Below, in pieces: positions 18,001 to 27,246 of a stretch of DNA of 64,000 nucleotides. The position numbers and the translations under genes are program-made. The notes below the pieces were generated by a model, which saw only the letters and a list, made by a program, of their open reading frames with translations, did no database searches and was not told the origin of the DNA. How positions within the stretch are numbered: position 1 is the stretch's first letter; the number at the start of each line of letters is the position of its first letter. This DNA comes from Desulfosediminicola ganghwensis (GTDB taxonomy: Bacteria; Desulfobacterota; Desulfobulbia; Desulfobulbales; Desulfocapsaceae), in NCBI RefSeq assembly GCF_005116675.2, contig NZ_CP050699.1, positions 3,681,001 through 3,745,000 on the forward strand, given 5' to 3'.

Positions 18001-18675
18001 AGCTCCAAACCACTCAACCTGTATTCAGATGCTGTATTCTCGTTAAAGAGGATGATGGTGAAGGCGTCTGTCTCGCCTCTGCTTCTTGCTTCAGGTAACT
18101 TCTCGGACCTTGTCGGCAACGAACATGCCGATTTTCTACCAGGGGAAATTATTCTCTCCGGGCAGGGGCGCGAATCCCTTACACGCTTCAGTAACCTTCT
18201 TGCCTCTCACCCCTACATTGGTATCACTGTGACCGGAGTTGCAGACCCGAATGTTGACGGCAAAGAACTCAAAGAAGCCCTGGAAAAATTAGAAAGTCAG
18301 AGGGTAGCCGAAGAAAATCGCAAACGCAGTGAACAGCTCGACAGGGAAACGGAAGAATACCTGAGAAAAGCAGCCGAAGCCCGAATTGCTGCAGGGAACA
18401 CTGGTCAGGTGATTGAAGAGGACCTGCCTGTGCATCTGTTTTCCAAATACGCGCCTATTGAGCCTGAGCCAATAGTCATTGACGAGTCAATGTTGAGACA
18501 ACTCGCAGACCAGAGAGCCAAGGTCATAGCAACCTTTTTCGTGGAAAACCTTGCCCTTGATGAAAGCAGAATAAAGATAAACAATCAGTCTCAGATATCG
18601 CAGAACGAGATTTTACCTGGTAATAGAGTACAATTCTCCATTGAACCGTATACCCAACAAAAAAGCAGGCAATAA
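15058..18675 (+). CDS. Large AsmA-like DUF748 envelope protein
   Basis: The 1205-residue protein has a basic, Lys/Pro-rich cytoplasmic N-terminus, one membrane helix (about 56-77) and a long periplasmic part of beta-rich repeats. The start of the repeats, RGSAAVKFHQKTGMLIDFEQ followed by VAFNPLSFVLDLSGID, is characteristic of DUF748/AsmA-like proteins. That superfamily includes bridge-like lipid carriers between inner and outer membranes. A charged coiled-coil insert (about 1080-1115, ALEKLESQRVAEENRKR) lies near the C-terminus. A transport role is inferred from the family. No clear ribosome site is visible at the start. Confidence 0.8.
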   Translation: MSDRFGSIPIEPAPTGLTPSSRASKKPRQRKKLSAPAEKLKKPGAQKEEPKRKLPKLLVTTIVAICIFCSYLAAGFWGVPKYIRGSAAVKFHQKTGMLIDFEQVAFNPLSFVLDLSGIDVIDGGIHTAGDDNNPLLTVSSFSATLVPLQLLRGELVTTSLAIDNLDLHLVRHDDGNYNISPPKANDELETTEEILDFSDLPFRFSLNNISVQHSRILFEDKPKKGSHVIENIDLTLPNLSNFSFAAKEYIRPSFHAVVNGSPIEMTGQAIISGDDTSEMHTNLECNFADIDLPLYLGYLPIELPFDIAQGRADASLNLTFSPTAKDNKLLVNFSIQAEDTSIISKDQSYSLVIPSSKLEGGIQPITGDTHLKNVVLRQPELRLKSSVTIEDAVAAISAVSNVKQDDPASYPATQSKLDIDLLLADSGSLLFLDNNNEPLAKSWTGVQVSLKDYSNTAPITETNTASSFRLMAEGSDKKSSFKWQGKLNHANFPDGQLHLTGVHAPWILNMLGLNTIGAHKGTADTQAHISFSKGLEEKDKPRLQIADASLTLRDFSAKQGKTVWYSSPDTQITGFSKEGNRISLGSIVTQDGSVHINTRKLPAIISSLDKKETATSLDALDFTGSIVVENGSSSQPQLQFSDAKLQTIRLSQDAGGETRDNSNFTAKLKGGGHIQAKGHVQLQPFSARYTTQFGDLPSTNILPWFGNGSFVNNINAMVSGAGELQLPKTHFNGQLSLDRGSLGTKDSRKFSWDKAQFEKFQYHGSPLRISAAELFVDGPEFSLTQSYGDKQSLARLHSYIQSDIAKPLYKAAGKQKDALQIGKIRVADAKVSYADTRLSPVWKGEFSAVNGTIQAINSGRNGKPSLFSFSGKLDSVPFKHEGALALFASAMNGDSTFSIADLPLPSFHEQISNQIDIDTSSGLVNVTETTTWKNGTMEQKSEMIFRDVEPLSEIADSALTLALISNDENQFTLTAENSQPDSSKPLNLYSDAVFSLKRMMVKASVSPLLLASGNFSDLVGNEHADFLPGEIILSGQGRESLTRFSNLLASHPYIGITVTGVADPNVDGKELKEALEKLESQRVAEENRKRSEQLDRETEEYLRKAAEARIAAGNTGQVIEEDLPVHLFSKYAPIEPEPIVIDESMLRQLADQRAKVIATFFVENLALDESRIKINNQSQISQNEILPGNRVQFSIEPYTQQKSRQ

Positions 18676-18709
18676 CGCTACATTAAAAAAACCACTCACT
18701 ACAAAGACA

Positions 18710-19312
18710 ATGCCGAAAGAGAACTTCGAATTACTGGTAAAGCAAACGAGAACGCACAGAAGGTTTAAGCAAGACCAGGCAATTACAACAGACCAGTTGC
18801 AATCGCTCATCGAGTTAGCCCGACTTTCGGGGTCTGCCAGAAATTGCCAGCCATGGCAATACGCTCTGGTAAACGACCCCGCACTGTGTGACAAGATATT
18901 CCCTCACCTCGGCTGGGCTGGGTACTTAAGCGAGTGGAAAGGACCGGCATCAGGAGAACGGCCTGCGGCATATATCCTGTGCCTGCTCAACCAGAACTGG
19001 CTGAAAGGCACAGACAAGGAAGCCCACTTCGACCTTGGCATAGCGTCTCAGAACATGCTGCTCGGCGCAACAAGCCAACAACTTTCCGGCTGCAGAATCG
19101 GCGCATTTTCACCAAAACTTGCTGACCTTTTCACCCTGCCCGATCATCTCAAGCTGGAGTTGGTTATCGCCCTCGGTGCCCCTGCCGAAAATGTTGTTCT
19201 CGAAGAGATGGCTTCACCTGATCAGGTGAAGTATTGGCGCGATGAAAATCAGGTACACCATGTTCCCAAGCGTCCAATTTCTGAAATTATCATTAATGTA
19301 GACCTGAGATAA
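18710..19312 (+). CDS. Nitroreductase-family flavoprotein
   Basis: The 200-residue protein matches FMN-dependent nitroreductases. It has an N-terminal RTHRRFKQDQAI block, 'SARNCQPWQYALV' (phosphate-binding and dimer region), a central DLGIASQNMLLGATSQQLSG helix and 'LVIALGAPAENVVLE'. These enzymes reduce nitro groups, quinones or other acceptors with NAD(P)H, and the true substrate cannot be told from sequence. The ATG at 18710 is preferred; an upstream start at 18641 would overlap the DUF748 gene by 35 bases and add 23 residues with no family similarity. Confidence 0.8.
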   Translation: MPKENFELLVKQTRTHRRFKQDQAITTDQLQSLIELARLSGSARNCQPWQYALVNDPALCDKIFPHLGWAGYLSEWKGPASGERPAAYILCLLNQNWLKGTDKEAHFDLGIASQNMLLGATSQQLSGCRIGAFSPKLADLFTLPDHLKLELVIALGAPAENVVLEEMASPDQVKYWRDENQVHHVPKRPISEIIINVDLR

Positions 19313-19352
19313 CTCCTACAGGAGTGAGTACGCAGTCACGACAGGGTGTGCC

Positions 19353-19760
19353 ATGAATTTCCTTGATTCTCATTTTGAAAAAGTTCTGGAACTTTTGGCC
19401 GCCCTGTCCATATGCACTTTCCTGGTCAGCATAATTCTTATCCCGATTCTCGTCGCCCGCCTGCCCAGAAAGTATTTTCATCGGGATTACTCCCATAAAC
19501 ACACCCTCGCCCAACGTTTCACACTATGGCAGGCGCTTAGGCGACTGCTGCGTAATTTCATCGGATTACTGCTACTGTTGGCCGGTATCGTAATGCTTTT
19601 CCTGCCAGGACAGGGGCTCATTACCATTATCATTGGCATTGCGCTAATGGACTTTCCTTATAAAAAACAGCTTATCTATACGTTAACCCGCGCAAAAGCG
19701 GTGCAAAAAAGCTTGAACTGGCTGCGGAAAAAGACCAGGAAAGAACCATTTATCTGGTAA
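19353..19760 (+). CDS. PGPGW-like putative membrane protein
   Basis: The 135-residue protein has two hydrophobic regions (about 16-36 and 68-92). The second runs into FLPGQGLITIIIGIALMDFP, followed by a basic C-terminal helix (SLNWLRKKTRKEP). This layout matches small membrane proteins of the 'putative transmembrane protein PGPGW' group. Function is unknown. It lies 40 bases after the nitroreductase gene on the same strand and ends 9 bases before the convergent stop of the next gene. Confidence 0.6.
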   Translation: MNFLDSHFEKVLELLAALSICTFLVSIILIPILVARLPRKYFHRDYSHKHTLAQRFTLWQALRRLLRNFIGLLLLLAGIVMLFLPGQGLITIIIGIALMDFPYKKQLIYTLTRAKAVQKSLNWLRKKTRKEPFIW

Positions 19761-19769
19761 CGTCTATCT

Positions 19770-21011
19770 CTAGTCAGTAACCGGGACGTTGCTGACAAGG
19801 GGCGTTCCGTCTTGCTTTGACAGAGGCTTAAATGGTTTGTACAAGGGATCTCCCACCAGCACCATCTGCCACGAGATAAAAGGGAGGGAGACAAGGTAGG
19901 TCTCTCCGAGATTCATGTAGCCCTCTGTAAGTATTTTAAAAAACAGTTCAGGGAGTGGAAAGGCCTGTATATACGGCTCTGCCACCGGTCCTAAAGTCGC
20001 GGCCACACCACGCGTCAACATCTGCAAACACCACACATTGCGCTCTGTTCTCCTCAGCGTTGTGCACTCGCCTGAAGCCATATGGTAGCCGACCGCACCG
20101 CGAGACCAGGTAAAACTATCTACATAGTTACTTAAAGAGTACCAACCACAATATAATGCTGCGTCAGGGGCAGTCCCTGGAGCAAACAACTCTTCATTAG
20201 TATCCAGAGTAACCGGCATCCGCTTTTCGACTATCTTTGCTGCTTCGTGGAGAGAATTGTCCCACCTGCCATAGGCTTTTCGATTTTTCTGTTTTGGCAG
20301 ACTTGCCCACCTTGCATCAAAATATGCACGTCCCTCCAACCCGGTCTGCTCGACTGCGAGTACATCATCGATGATACGCAGTACAGTCCTCTTATCAGGC
20401 CCGTCCAACCTGGCGACCAACAGTACATCATCTGTGGTGTATTGCAGTTCCTTGCTGTTGAATCCTATATAATATGGATTCTTGATCCAGCTGGAAAGCT
20501 TATAACTTTCAACTTTGGCAAGCATGAGTTCTGAATCGACTGACGCTCTTTTATCTGCACCCGTCAGGCGCTTGACTCTTTCCCTGAGCTGCTTTTTGTG
20601 CTCCTTTGATGCGGTTTTCTGCAGCTCTCTCAGTTCCTTGACAAGTGCCTTGCTCTGTTCATCAATAGCAGGTTGTTGAACCTTAAGGGGAACTCCGTAA
20701 ATAAGGACTATGCCATATATGTCCGAACGACCTTTGAGGCTGGCTATTTTTTCAATTACAGGTTTTCGCAGTTTCTGTTCATACTCCCCCCTTTTCATCG
20801 ACTCGCCAACACCAAGCGATACGGCAAGCAGGTTATGCCGGGGAATATTGCGCATTTTTATATAGTATTCAGCTAATTCCTCTGAACCGGCCATCCTTTC
20901 ATTGAATACCACCAGCAGCTCCCCGGCCGAAACTGCATGGCCTGCACCGGGAGACGCCAGCAAGAATATATGGATTAGAATTCCATAAAATATTTTCTTT
21001 TCGAAAAACAT
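19770..21011 (-). CDS. Secreted TIGR03790-family protein of unknown function
   Basis: The protein (413 residues from the preferred start) has a signal peptide (MFFEKKIFYGILIHIFLLAS, cut near GHA) and the features of TIGR03790 proteins. These are 'ELLVVFNERMAGSEELAEYY' near the start, RNIPRHNLLAVSL, IYGIVLIYGVPLKV and, near the end, TRGVAATLGPVAEPYIQAFP followed by a 'GDPLYKPF' block. The family often has a Lys-rich helical insert, seen here at about 130-165. The ATG at 21011 is preferred because AGGGG lies just upstream and it starts the signal peptide; the frame is open to 21086. Confidence 0.7.
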   Translation of the reverse strand: MFFEKKIFYGILIHIFLLASPGAGHAVSAGELLVVFNERMAGSEELAEYYIKMRNIPRHNLLAVSLGVGESMKRGEYEQKLRKPVIEKIASLKGRSDIYGIVLIYGVPLKVQQPAIDEQSKALVKELRELQKTASKEHKKQLRERVKRLTGADKRASVDSELMLAKVESYKLSSWIKNPYYIGFNSKELQYTTDDVLLVARLDGPDKRTVLRIIDDVLAVEQTGLEGRAYFDARWASLPKQKNRKAYGRWDNSLHEAAKIVEKRMPVTLDTNEELFAPGTAPDAALYCGWYSLSNYVDSFTWSRGAVGYHMASGECTTLRRTERNVWCLQMLTRGVAATLGPVAEPYIQAFPLPELFFKILTEGYMNLGETYLVSLPFISWQMVLVGDPLYKPFKPLSKQDGTPLVSNVPVTD

Positions 21012-21182
21012 TGCCCCTACTCGCCGAAAGTGTAATTGATCTTCGAACCAGGTACCACAGCCAACAAAATAATAGCTCCTATTCAATGTTATCTGAGCTA
21101 TACTATCAAATATCCATCCACCGAGCAGTAAACATTTGTCGTCCTGTTTATTATCTAAGTAATTACATGTGGTTGTTACATC

Positions 21183-22704
21183 GTGAATTACTCATTCCAA
21201 CCAGAAGACATGCTCCTGAATAGACTCAAAGATTTGCTTCACCAGGCCTCGGAAATGGTGCTGCTCATAGAAGGGTTACAAGCTGTCAGATATATGAACG
21301 AGAGTGCGCGAGTATATTTTGGTGGGATGGAAGCCTTCAGCCAGGCCCGGCCTGTCTCAGCATCGGAGCCAGCCTCCGGCAATCAACCAGGCCCTTTACC
21401 AATACAGGAAAAGCAGGTACCAGCAATGTCAGATTCGGGTTGAACACAACGAAAGTTTTCTGGAATTCCATTTCGCTCCAATTTGTTATCCTGTAATTCT
21501 TCGTAGCAGCAGTGCAATCATGAGCACTGCAGGCGTACAGAAAAACTCTTTCCACTGGCTCATTGTCAAGGATGTCAACCAGCCTGGCTCTGACATCCTC
21601 CGAAGGGCCCTAAGTCTTCCAAATCTCCACTGCCAACATGACGACGCGCACAAACCGTGTGCACCAATCTCTGGCATTGGTAATCACACACATAAAATGG
21701 TTGGTTCAACTCCTCAAATGATTGAACTCCACGACCTCATCCTGCAGGTTGCACCCACCGATACAACAGTTCTCATCACTGGCGAATCCGGCACTGGTAA
21801 AGAGATTGTTGCCGACCTGCTTCAGGAGCTCAGCAGCAGAGAGAAGAAACCCTACCTGAAAATTAATTGTAACGCCTTCAACGATTCTATTCTTGAAAGT
21901 GAATTATTCGGTCACGAGAAAGGTGCTTTCACAGGCGCTGAAAGCCGAAAAAAAGGAAAATTTGAAATTGTTGACGGTGGCACAATCTTTCTTGATGAGA
22001 TAGGTGACATCAGCCCAAGAATGCAATCTTCACTGCTGCGCGTTCTCCAGGATGGCGAAATTATCAGGGTAGGAGGCAACCACCCGATCAAGATAAATAT
22101 CCGTATTATCGCTGCCACCAACACCGACCTGGCTACTGCGATTCAGCGTGAAAAGTTTCGGCTTGATCTCTTCTACCGCTTGAATATCATTCATATCCCG
22201 GTCCCGCCTCTGCGGGAAAGAAAAGATGACATCAGGGAACTGACTTTTCACTTTATCAGAAAATTTGAAACAGTTTTCAATAAACAGCTGGACTCCATTT
22301 CGGAATCGGCGCTGAGCTCGCTCATGAACCACGATTGGCCAGGAAATGTGCGAGAGCTGGAAAATCTTATTCAACGCGCAGTACTCATCGCCAAGACGAA
22401 TGAAATCGTTGAAAAGGAACTCGTTTTTACACCCTACCCGCGCGCTCCGGCCAGGAGCCCCTCTCGCCCATTGCCACGCCTCTCAAACAAGTCCCTGAAA
22501 TCGATGCTGTCTGAGTTCGAGCGAGATATCATTTTACAGGCGCTCAGGGAAAGCAGAGGCAACGTAGCCGCAGCAGCAGAATCTTTACAACTTGGCAAAA
22601 CCTCTCTTTATGAGAAGATGAAACGTTTTGGCATTTCTTCAAAAGATATCTTCTGCCCTGTCAACTCTTCGCTTCCCTCGCAAACTTCCGGCAAAACCGG
22701 TTAG
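21183..22704 (+). pseudogene. Sigma-54 activator with N-terminal sensor region, frameshifted
   Basis: Two frames together make an enhancer-binding protein. The first (21183-21443) has a PAS-like N-terminus (LHQASEMVLLIEGLQAVRYM). The second (usable from about 21380 to 22704) continues with RVEHNESFLEFHFAP, the AAA+ domain (Walker A GESGTGKE, GAFTGA loop, Walker B GGTIFLDEIGD) and a C-terminal Fis-type helix-turn-helix (NVAAAAESLQLGKTSLYEKM). The shift must occur between about 21343 and 21437. The AAA+ and DNA-binding parts could still be made from the second frame alone, whose first ATG-like start is 21304. No receiver domain is present. A sequencing error is possible. Confidence 0.75.
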
Positions 22705-22715
22705 CCATTATCATC

Positions 22716-24278
22716 TTACGGCTTTTTATCAGCGTACCCTCTCGCGAGCCAGACCAGAAACAATACCGGGATCCCCATACAGGCAGTAATCAGAAAGAAT
22801 GTCTCATAACCAAAAGCTTCGGCAATTGTTCCGGAATAACCACCGATAGCCTTTGGGAACAGCAACATTACTGATGAAAATATCGCATATTGCATGGCAG
22901 TGAAGGAGACACTGGTCAGCGATGACAGAAATGCCACAAAGGCGGTGGTAGCGATACCACCACTCAGATTATCGGCCATAATCACCACCGTGAGCAGCGT
23001 AAGATCTGCACCGGCCTTGGCAAGAGTCATAAACAACAGATTGGTTGCGGCTGACAGTAAGGCACCAAGAAAGAGGATCTTTATGACTCCGTACCTGACT
23101 GTGAGTACCCCACCCAGAATACCGCCCGCAATGGTCATAAACAACCCGAAAGTCTTAGAAATATTGGCTATGTCGATGGTAGAAAAGCCGAGTTCGAGGT
23201 AAAAGACATTGGCAACGACCCCCATCACGACATCTGAAATCCGGTAACAGCCAATAAGCATGAGTAGCAACACTGCTGCCTTCACTTCATAACGGTTAAA
23301 GAAGTCAAGCACCGGTCGCACATAGACATTGCGTACTATTCCCCACTCAACCAGCTTAAACGATACCATCACCCTGCAGATCAGGCCGGCAACTGTCACT
23401 GAAGAAAGAAATCGCAGTACCTCGACGACAAAACCAATCATCAGGCCGGTAACGGGAAAGTAGTCGAGTACGATATCCTTGAGAGCAGCACTTAATGAAC
23501 CACTGTAAAAAAAAGACAGGGCAAAAGTGGCCGTCGCGACTCCAAAAAGAAGCACTATCCGCAAATATTGTCCGGTTGAATACTCACTGTATTTTCTGCT
23601 CTTACTTTGGCTGGGTTCTGAGATACAAAGAGTCGTGATAACCCCCGTCAACATTATCAGCCCCATAATCAGATAGGTGTTTTTCCAGGCCGAATAGAGG
23701 TAGATCCCTTTGCTGCTGCCAAGCCATCCGGCAAGATAGAGAGAACCGGCCCCGGATACCAGCATGCCTATCCGGTATCCGGCAATATAGGTTGATGCCA
23801 GCAACGCCTGCATGGATTCGACGCTACTCTCAATCCTGTACGCATCTATCACGATGTCCTGGGTTGCTGCTGAGAACCCCAGCATCACCGCTGCCAATGC
23901 CATAACGGTCAAACCTGAAGAATGTGCCACGGGGTTGGTCAGTCCCATCCACATGATGGCCGCCGCGACCAACACCTGGGAAAAAAGCAACCATCCTCGT
24001 CTACGCCCCAGCAAGCGTGTAAGAACCGGTAGCGGCAGCAGATCGACAAGCGGTGCCCAGATAAATTTAAAGGAATAACCAAGAGCCGCCCAACTGAAAA
24101 ACGTAACACTGGCCTTACTTACGCCCGCCTGGGTGAGCCAGGCAGAAAGTGACGAAAAAATAAGGTACAAAGGTAATCCGGAAGAAAAACCTAGAAACAG
24201 CATAGTAACTACTTTAGGGTGGGTACACGCTGCAAAGGTTTCGCGCCAGCTTAGATTTTCACCATTTCCCAGGCTCAT
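22716..24278 (-). CDS. ampG: AmpG-family muropeptide permease
   Basis: This is a 520-residue inner-membrane MFS transporter with about 12-14 hydrophobic segments. AmpG hallmarks include 'LFLGFSSGLPLYLIFSSLSAW' (first segment; quoted part exceeds none of the usual variation), KFIWAPLVDLLPLPVL, a basic RRRGW loop, and SAATQDIVIDAYRIE. AmpG imports GlcNAc-anhydroMurNAc peptides from the periplasm for peptidoglycan recycling. Other recycling genes in the window are mpl and the amgK/murU-like pair. The gene converges with the sigma-54 activator, 11 bases from its stop. Confidence 0.85.
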   Translation of the reverse strand: MSLGNGENLSWRETFAACTHPKVVTMLFLGFSSGLPLYLIFSSLSAWLTQAGVSKASVTFFSWAALGYSFKFIWAPLVDLLPLPVLTRLLGRRRGWLLFSQVLVAAAIMWMGLTNPVAHSSGLTVMALAAVMLGFSAATQDIVIDAYRIESSVESMQALLASTYIAGYRIGMLVSGAGSLYLAGWLGSSKGIYLYSAWKNTYLIMGLIMLTGVITTLCISEPSQSKSRKYSEYSTGQYLRIVLLFGVATATFALSFFYSGSLSAALKDIVLDYFPVTGLMIGFVVEVLRFLSSVTVAGLICRVMVSFKLVEWGIVRNVYVRPVLDFFNRYEVKAAVLLLMLIGCYRISDVVMGVVANVFYLELGFSTIDIANISKTFGLFMTIAGGILGGVLTVRYGVIKILFLGALLSAATNLLFMTLAKAGADLTLLTVVIMADNLSGGIATTAFVAFLSSLTSVSFTAMQYAIFSSVMLLFPKAIGGYSGTIAEAFGYETFFLITACMGIPVLFLVWLARGYADKKP

Positions 24279-24418
24279 TCTTGTCTTTTCCTTGTATTAC
24301 GATTATGGTGACAATTTTCTCTGCAAGGACAATTAAGTAGCAAGCCCAAAGTGGTAAATCGGGAACTGAATCATCAGCTGTAAGCTATCATGATTTCACG
24401 AAATCGACACTGCTGTTC

Positions 24419-24446
24419 TTGCATCTGAATATCGGTGCAATATAAT
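24419..24446 (+). promoter_or_regulatory. Sigma-70-type promoter upstream of cysS
   Basis: TTGCAT (24419-24424) and a perfect TATAAT (24441-24446) are separated by 16 bases. Transcription would start near 24453, about 64 bases before the cysS ATG. Confidence 0.6.
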
Positions 24447-24516
24447 AATTGATGCGGGTTAATCCGGATTACTTAATAAACGATTTCAGAACTGTCCAGA
24501 GGCAGTTCCACTTAAT

Positions 24517-25986
24517 ATGACTATTCGAATCTACAATACACTCACCGGCAAGAAAGAGCCCCTTGAAACAATTGAACCAAATCACGTAAAGCTCTACGTT
24601 TGCGGCATCACGTCCTATGACTACTGCCATATAGGTCATGCTCGCTCTTCACTTGCCTTTGACATGATTGTCAAATATCTGCGGTCACGTGACTACAAAG
24701 TTACCTACATTCGTAACTTTACAGATATTGATGACAAGATTATCAAAAGAGCAAACGAGCAGAATACTACCTCCGAAGAGTTGGCGAACCGTTTTATCGA
24801 CGAGTTCTATGTTGATATGGATCAACTCGGCATCGACAGGCCCACCATGGAGCCCAAGGCAACCGAGCATATCCAGGAGATGGTTGAACTGATATCTGAG
24901 TTGATAGACAAGGGCATCGCCTACCAGGCTGGCAACGACGTTTATTTCGCCGTTGAAAAATTTGCGGAATATGGAAAGCTCTCCCACCGCAACCTCGAAG
25001 ATATGCAGGCCGGCGCGCGTATTTCTATCAATGAGCTCAAACACAACCCCATGGACTTCGTGCTCTGGAAAGGTTCTAAGCCGGGTGAGCCAAAATGGAA
25101 AAGCCCCTGGGGGGATGGACGACCGGGTTGGCACATCGAATGCTCTGCCATGAGCAGAAAGTATCTCGGCGAGACGTTCGACATCCATGGTGGTGGTAAA
25201 GACCTTATCTTTCCACATCATGAAAATGAACTCGCCCAGAGTGAAGCTGCAAACTGCTGTGCTTTTGTCAAAACCTGGATTCACCATGGGTTTGTAACTA
25301 TTCGTGATGAAAAGATGTCAAAGTCGCTGAATAACTTTTTGACAATTCGCGACCTGCTGGCCCATTATCATCCGGAAATACTCCGTTTCTTTGTCTTCTC
25401 TACCCATTATCGCAACCCTCTGGATTTTTCAGAGACAGCGATGCAGGATGCAACCGCAGGGCTTGAGCGTCTTTATACCTGTGTCCGCATGATTGACGAG
25501 CTTGAAGGAGAAGGCAGCACAGAGACAGAGCCGATTGCCAGTGATAAAGATATCAATAAGCTGCAATCCATGGAAAAACGTTTCCAGCAGGCCATGGACA
25601 ACGACTTCAATACTGCACAGGGACAATCTATCCTGTTTGACTCGGTTAAAATCCTGAACCGCATTGCGGCAGCCCTTCCTGACACTCCAGCAGCCTCTGA
25701 TCTCACGCTACTGAGGGAGAGCCGCGAAGTAATGAAAAAGCTTGCCGGAATTATGGGTCTTCTCACAGAAGACGCTGCGAGCTTTATCAACAACCAGAAA
25801 CAAAAAATGCTCGCTGGTATCGATATCGACGAAGCAACTATTCTCCAGCTCATCAAAGAGCGTTATACTGCTAGGAAAGAGAAAAACTGGAGCCGCAGTG
25901 ACGAAATACGAGATGAGTTGCTGGCACACAATATTGAACTTAAAGACGGACCTGAAGGTACCACTTGGACCGTTCGCCGTAACTAA
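24517..25986 (+). CDS. cysS: Cysteinyl-tRNA synthetase
   Basis: This class I synthetase charges tRNA-Cys in the cytoplasm. The 489-residue length is normal. The HIGH motif is at 38-41 (CHIGHARS) and KMSKS at 266-270. Zinc ligands include the Cys of YVCGITSYD (Cys 29) and the later WHIECSAMS and FPHHENE blocks. The family anticodon-binding region is at the C-terminus. It appears to have its own promoter at 24419-24446 and is followed 114 bases later by the MEMO-family gene. Confidence 0.95.
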   Translation: MTIRIYNTLTGKKEPLETIEPNHVKLYVCGITSYDYCHIGHARSSLAFDMIVKYLRSRDYKVTYIRNFTDIDDKIIKRANEQNTTSEELANRFIDEFYVDMDQLGIDRPTMEPKATEHIQEMVELISELIDKGIAYQAGNDVYFAVEKFAEYGKLSHRNLEDMQAGARISINELKHNPMDFVLWKGSKPGEPKWKSPWGDGRPGWHIECSAMSRKYLGETFDIHGGGKDLIFPHHENELAQSEAANCCAFVKTWIHHGFVTIRDEKMSKSLNNFLTIRDLLAHYHPEILRFFVFSTHYRNPLDFSETAMQDATAGLERLYTCVRMIDELEGEGSTETEPIASDKDINKLQSMEKRFQQAMDNDFNTAQGQSILFDSVKILNRIAAALPDTPAASDLTLLRESREVMKKLAGIMGLLTEDAASFINNQKQKMLAGIDIDEATILQLIKERYTARKEKNWSRSDEIRDELLAHNIELKDGPEGTTWTVRRN

Positions 25987-26100
25987 TCTCTCAGTTCACC
26001 CTTCTCCCTGCAAATTACGGGGAGGAGGGGCTGCCACTACCCGTACCTCCCCACTTTTGCCCATTGCGCCTCCATAACCTTTTCCCTCAGGGGGGATAAT

Positions 26101-26907
26101 ATGATCAGACAACCCATTGTCGCAGGTCGTTTTTACCCTGGAAGTCGCTCTCAGCTCTCCGGAATGGTTGATGATCTTCTTCTTTCGGCCCCGGACCGGG
26201 AAAAATATACTGCCATAGCTGCAGTGTCTCCCCATGCAGGCTATATTTATTCCGGTTCTGTTGCCGCCGAGACTCTTAAGGCTATCGAAATACCAAAGAC
26301 CGTTATCATACTGGGCCTGAACCACCATGGTACCGGAGATCGTGCAGCACTCTCCAGATCGGTCTGGGACATGCCCATGGGACGCGTCCCTGTAGATGAT
26401 CAACTCGCCGATCTACTGGTCGGGCCAGGCAGTCCGATAACAAACGATGAAGCAGCGCATGGTCCTGAGCATTCTGTTGAAGTGCAGATTCCCTTTCTGC
26501 AGGCATTGCAACCCAATCTTAAAATAGTCCCGATAGTGCTCTCCTACTTTTCATACGAACTCTGTACCCGTGTGGCAGAAACTCTGGTAGAGGCCATTCA
26601 GGCAGTAGATAAAAAAGTGCTCATTGTAGCCTCCAGCGATATGAGCCACTACGAATCAAGACAACAGGCAAGTGCCAAGGATAAACTCGCCTTACAGCAG
26701 ATTGAGGATTTGAACCCTCTGGGGTTATATAATACTGTTCATAGCAACAATATTACAATGTGCGGCATTATCCCTGTGACAGTTGCCCTCATTGCTTCGA
26801 AAAAGCTTGGAGCTACAGGAGCAAAGGTGCTCCGCTATACCGACTCAGGTGCGGTATCAGGCGATACGGAAAGTGTGGTCGGTTACGCCGGGATTGTAAT
26901 TTCTTAA
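26101..26907 (+). CDS. AmmeMemoRadiSam system protein B (MEMO family)
   Basis: The 268-residue protein belongs to the MEMO family, related in fold to extradiol dioxygenases. Hallmarks are RQPIVAGRFYPGSRSQL at the start, SPHAGYIYSG, ILGLNHHGTG, 'AAHGPEHSVEVQIPFLQ' and SSDMSHYE, which supply the His, Asp and Glu metal ligands. In many bacteria it is found with an AMMECR1 protein and a radical SAM protein; neither is adjacent here. The biochemical role is unknown. The start has a strong G-rich ribosome site (AGGGGGG). Confidence 0.85.
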   Translation: MIRQPIVAGRFYPGSRSQLSGMVDDLLLSAPDREKYTAIAAVSPHAGYIYSGSVAAETLKAIEIPKTVIILGLNHHGTGDRAALSRSVWDMPMGRVPVDDQLADLLVGPGSPITNDEAAHGPEHSVEVQIPFLQALQPNLKIVPIVLSYFSYELCTRVAETLVEAIQAVDKKVLIVASSDMSHYESRQQASAKDKLALQQIEDLNPLGLYNTVHSNNITMCGIIPVTVALIASKKLGATGAKVLRYTDSGAVSGDTESVVGYAGIVIS

Positions 26908-26937
26908 GAGAAAGTGAAGTTTTTATCAGCTTTTTCC

Positions 26938-26966
26938 TTGACACCAAAACCGTTTTTTTCTATAAA
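26938..26966 (+). promoter_or_regulatory. Strong sigma-70-type promoter of the tRNA-Gln genes
   Basis: A perfect TTGACA (26938-26943), a 17-base spacer and TATAAA (26961-26966) precede the first tRNA by 32 bases. This is close to the ideal promoter for a stable RNA transcription unit, and the unit probably includes both tRNAs up to the terminator at 27247. Confidence 0.85.
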
Positions 26967-26998
26967 TCACCGGACCTGAGCACGGCACTACTCACTAC

Positions 26999-27072
26999 TG
27001 GGGGATGGTCTAATGGCAAGACAGCGGACTCTGACTCCGCTTATCAAGGTTCGAATCCTTGTCCCCCAGCCA
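26999..27072 (+). tRNA. tRNA-Gln (CTG), first copy
   Basis: A full cloverleaf can be drawn. The acceptor TGGGGGA pairs with TCCCCCA, followed by G and an encoded CCA. The D arm has GGTCTAATGGCAAGAC, the anticodon stem GCGGA/TCCGC encloses loop CTCTGAC (anticodon CTG), and the T arm CAAGG/CCTTG encloses TTCGAAT. It is 74 bases long and follows a strong promoter. Confidence 0.95.
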
Positions 27073-27165
27073 GCTTGATGTAAATGATCAGCTTGTTGAG
27101 TTAATAAATGTGAGTGTGATACCATTTCTGTAAAGGAAAGGATCAGGTGCAAAAACGAAATCCCT

Positions 27166-27239
27166 TGGGGGATGGTCTAATGGCAAGACAGCGGACTCTG
27201 ACTCCGCTTATCGGGGTTCGACTCCCTGTCCCCCAGCCA
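27166..27239 (+). tRNA. tRNA-Gln (CTG), second copy
   Basis: It is identical to the first copy in the acceptor, D and anticodon arms, with the same CTG anticodon and encoded CCA. The T arm differs (CGGGG/CCCTG around TTCGACT), which includes one G-U pair. It lies 93 bases after the first copy with no promoter of its own that I can see, and a strong terminator follows. Confidence 0.95.
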
Positions 27240-27246
27240 GAATATA

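Noticed and set aside
26999-27239. tRNA-Gln pair as a phage or island attachment site
   Set aside because: No integrase gene or boundary repeat was found nearby; the similarity is confined to the two tRNA genes themselves.
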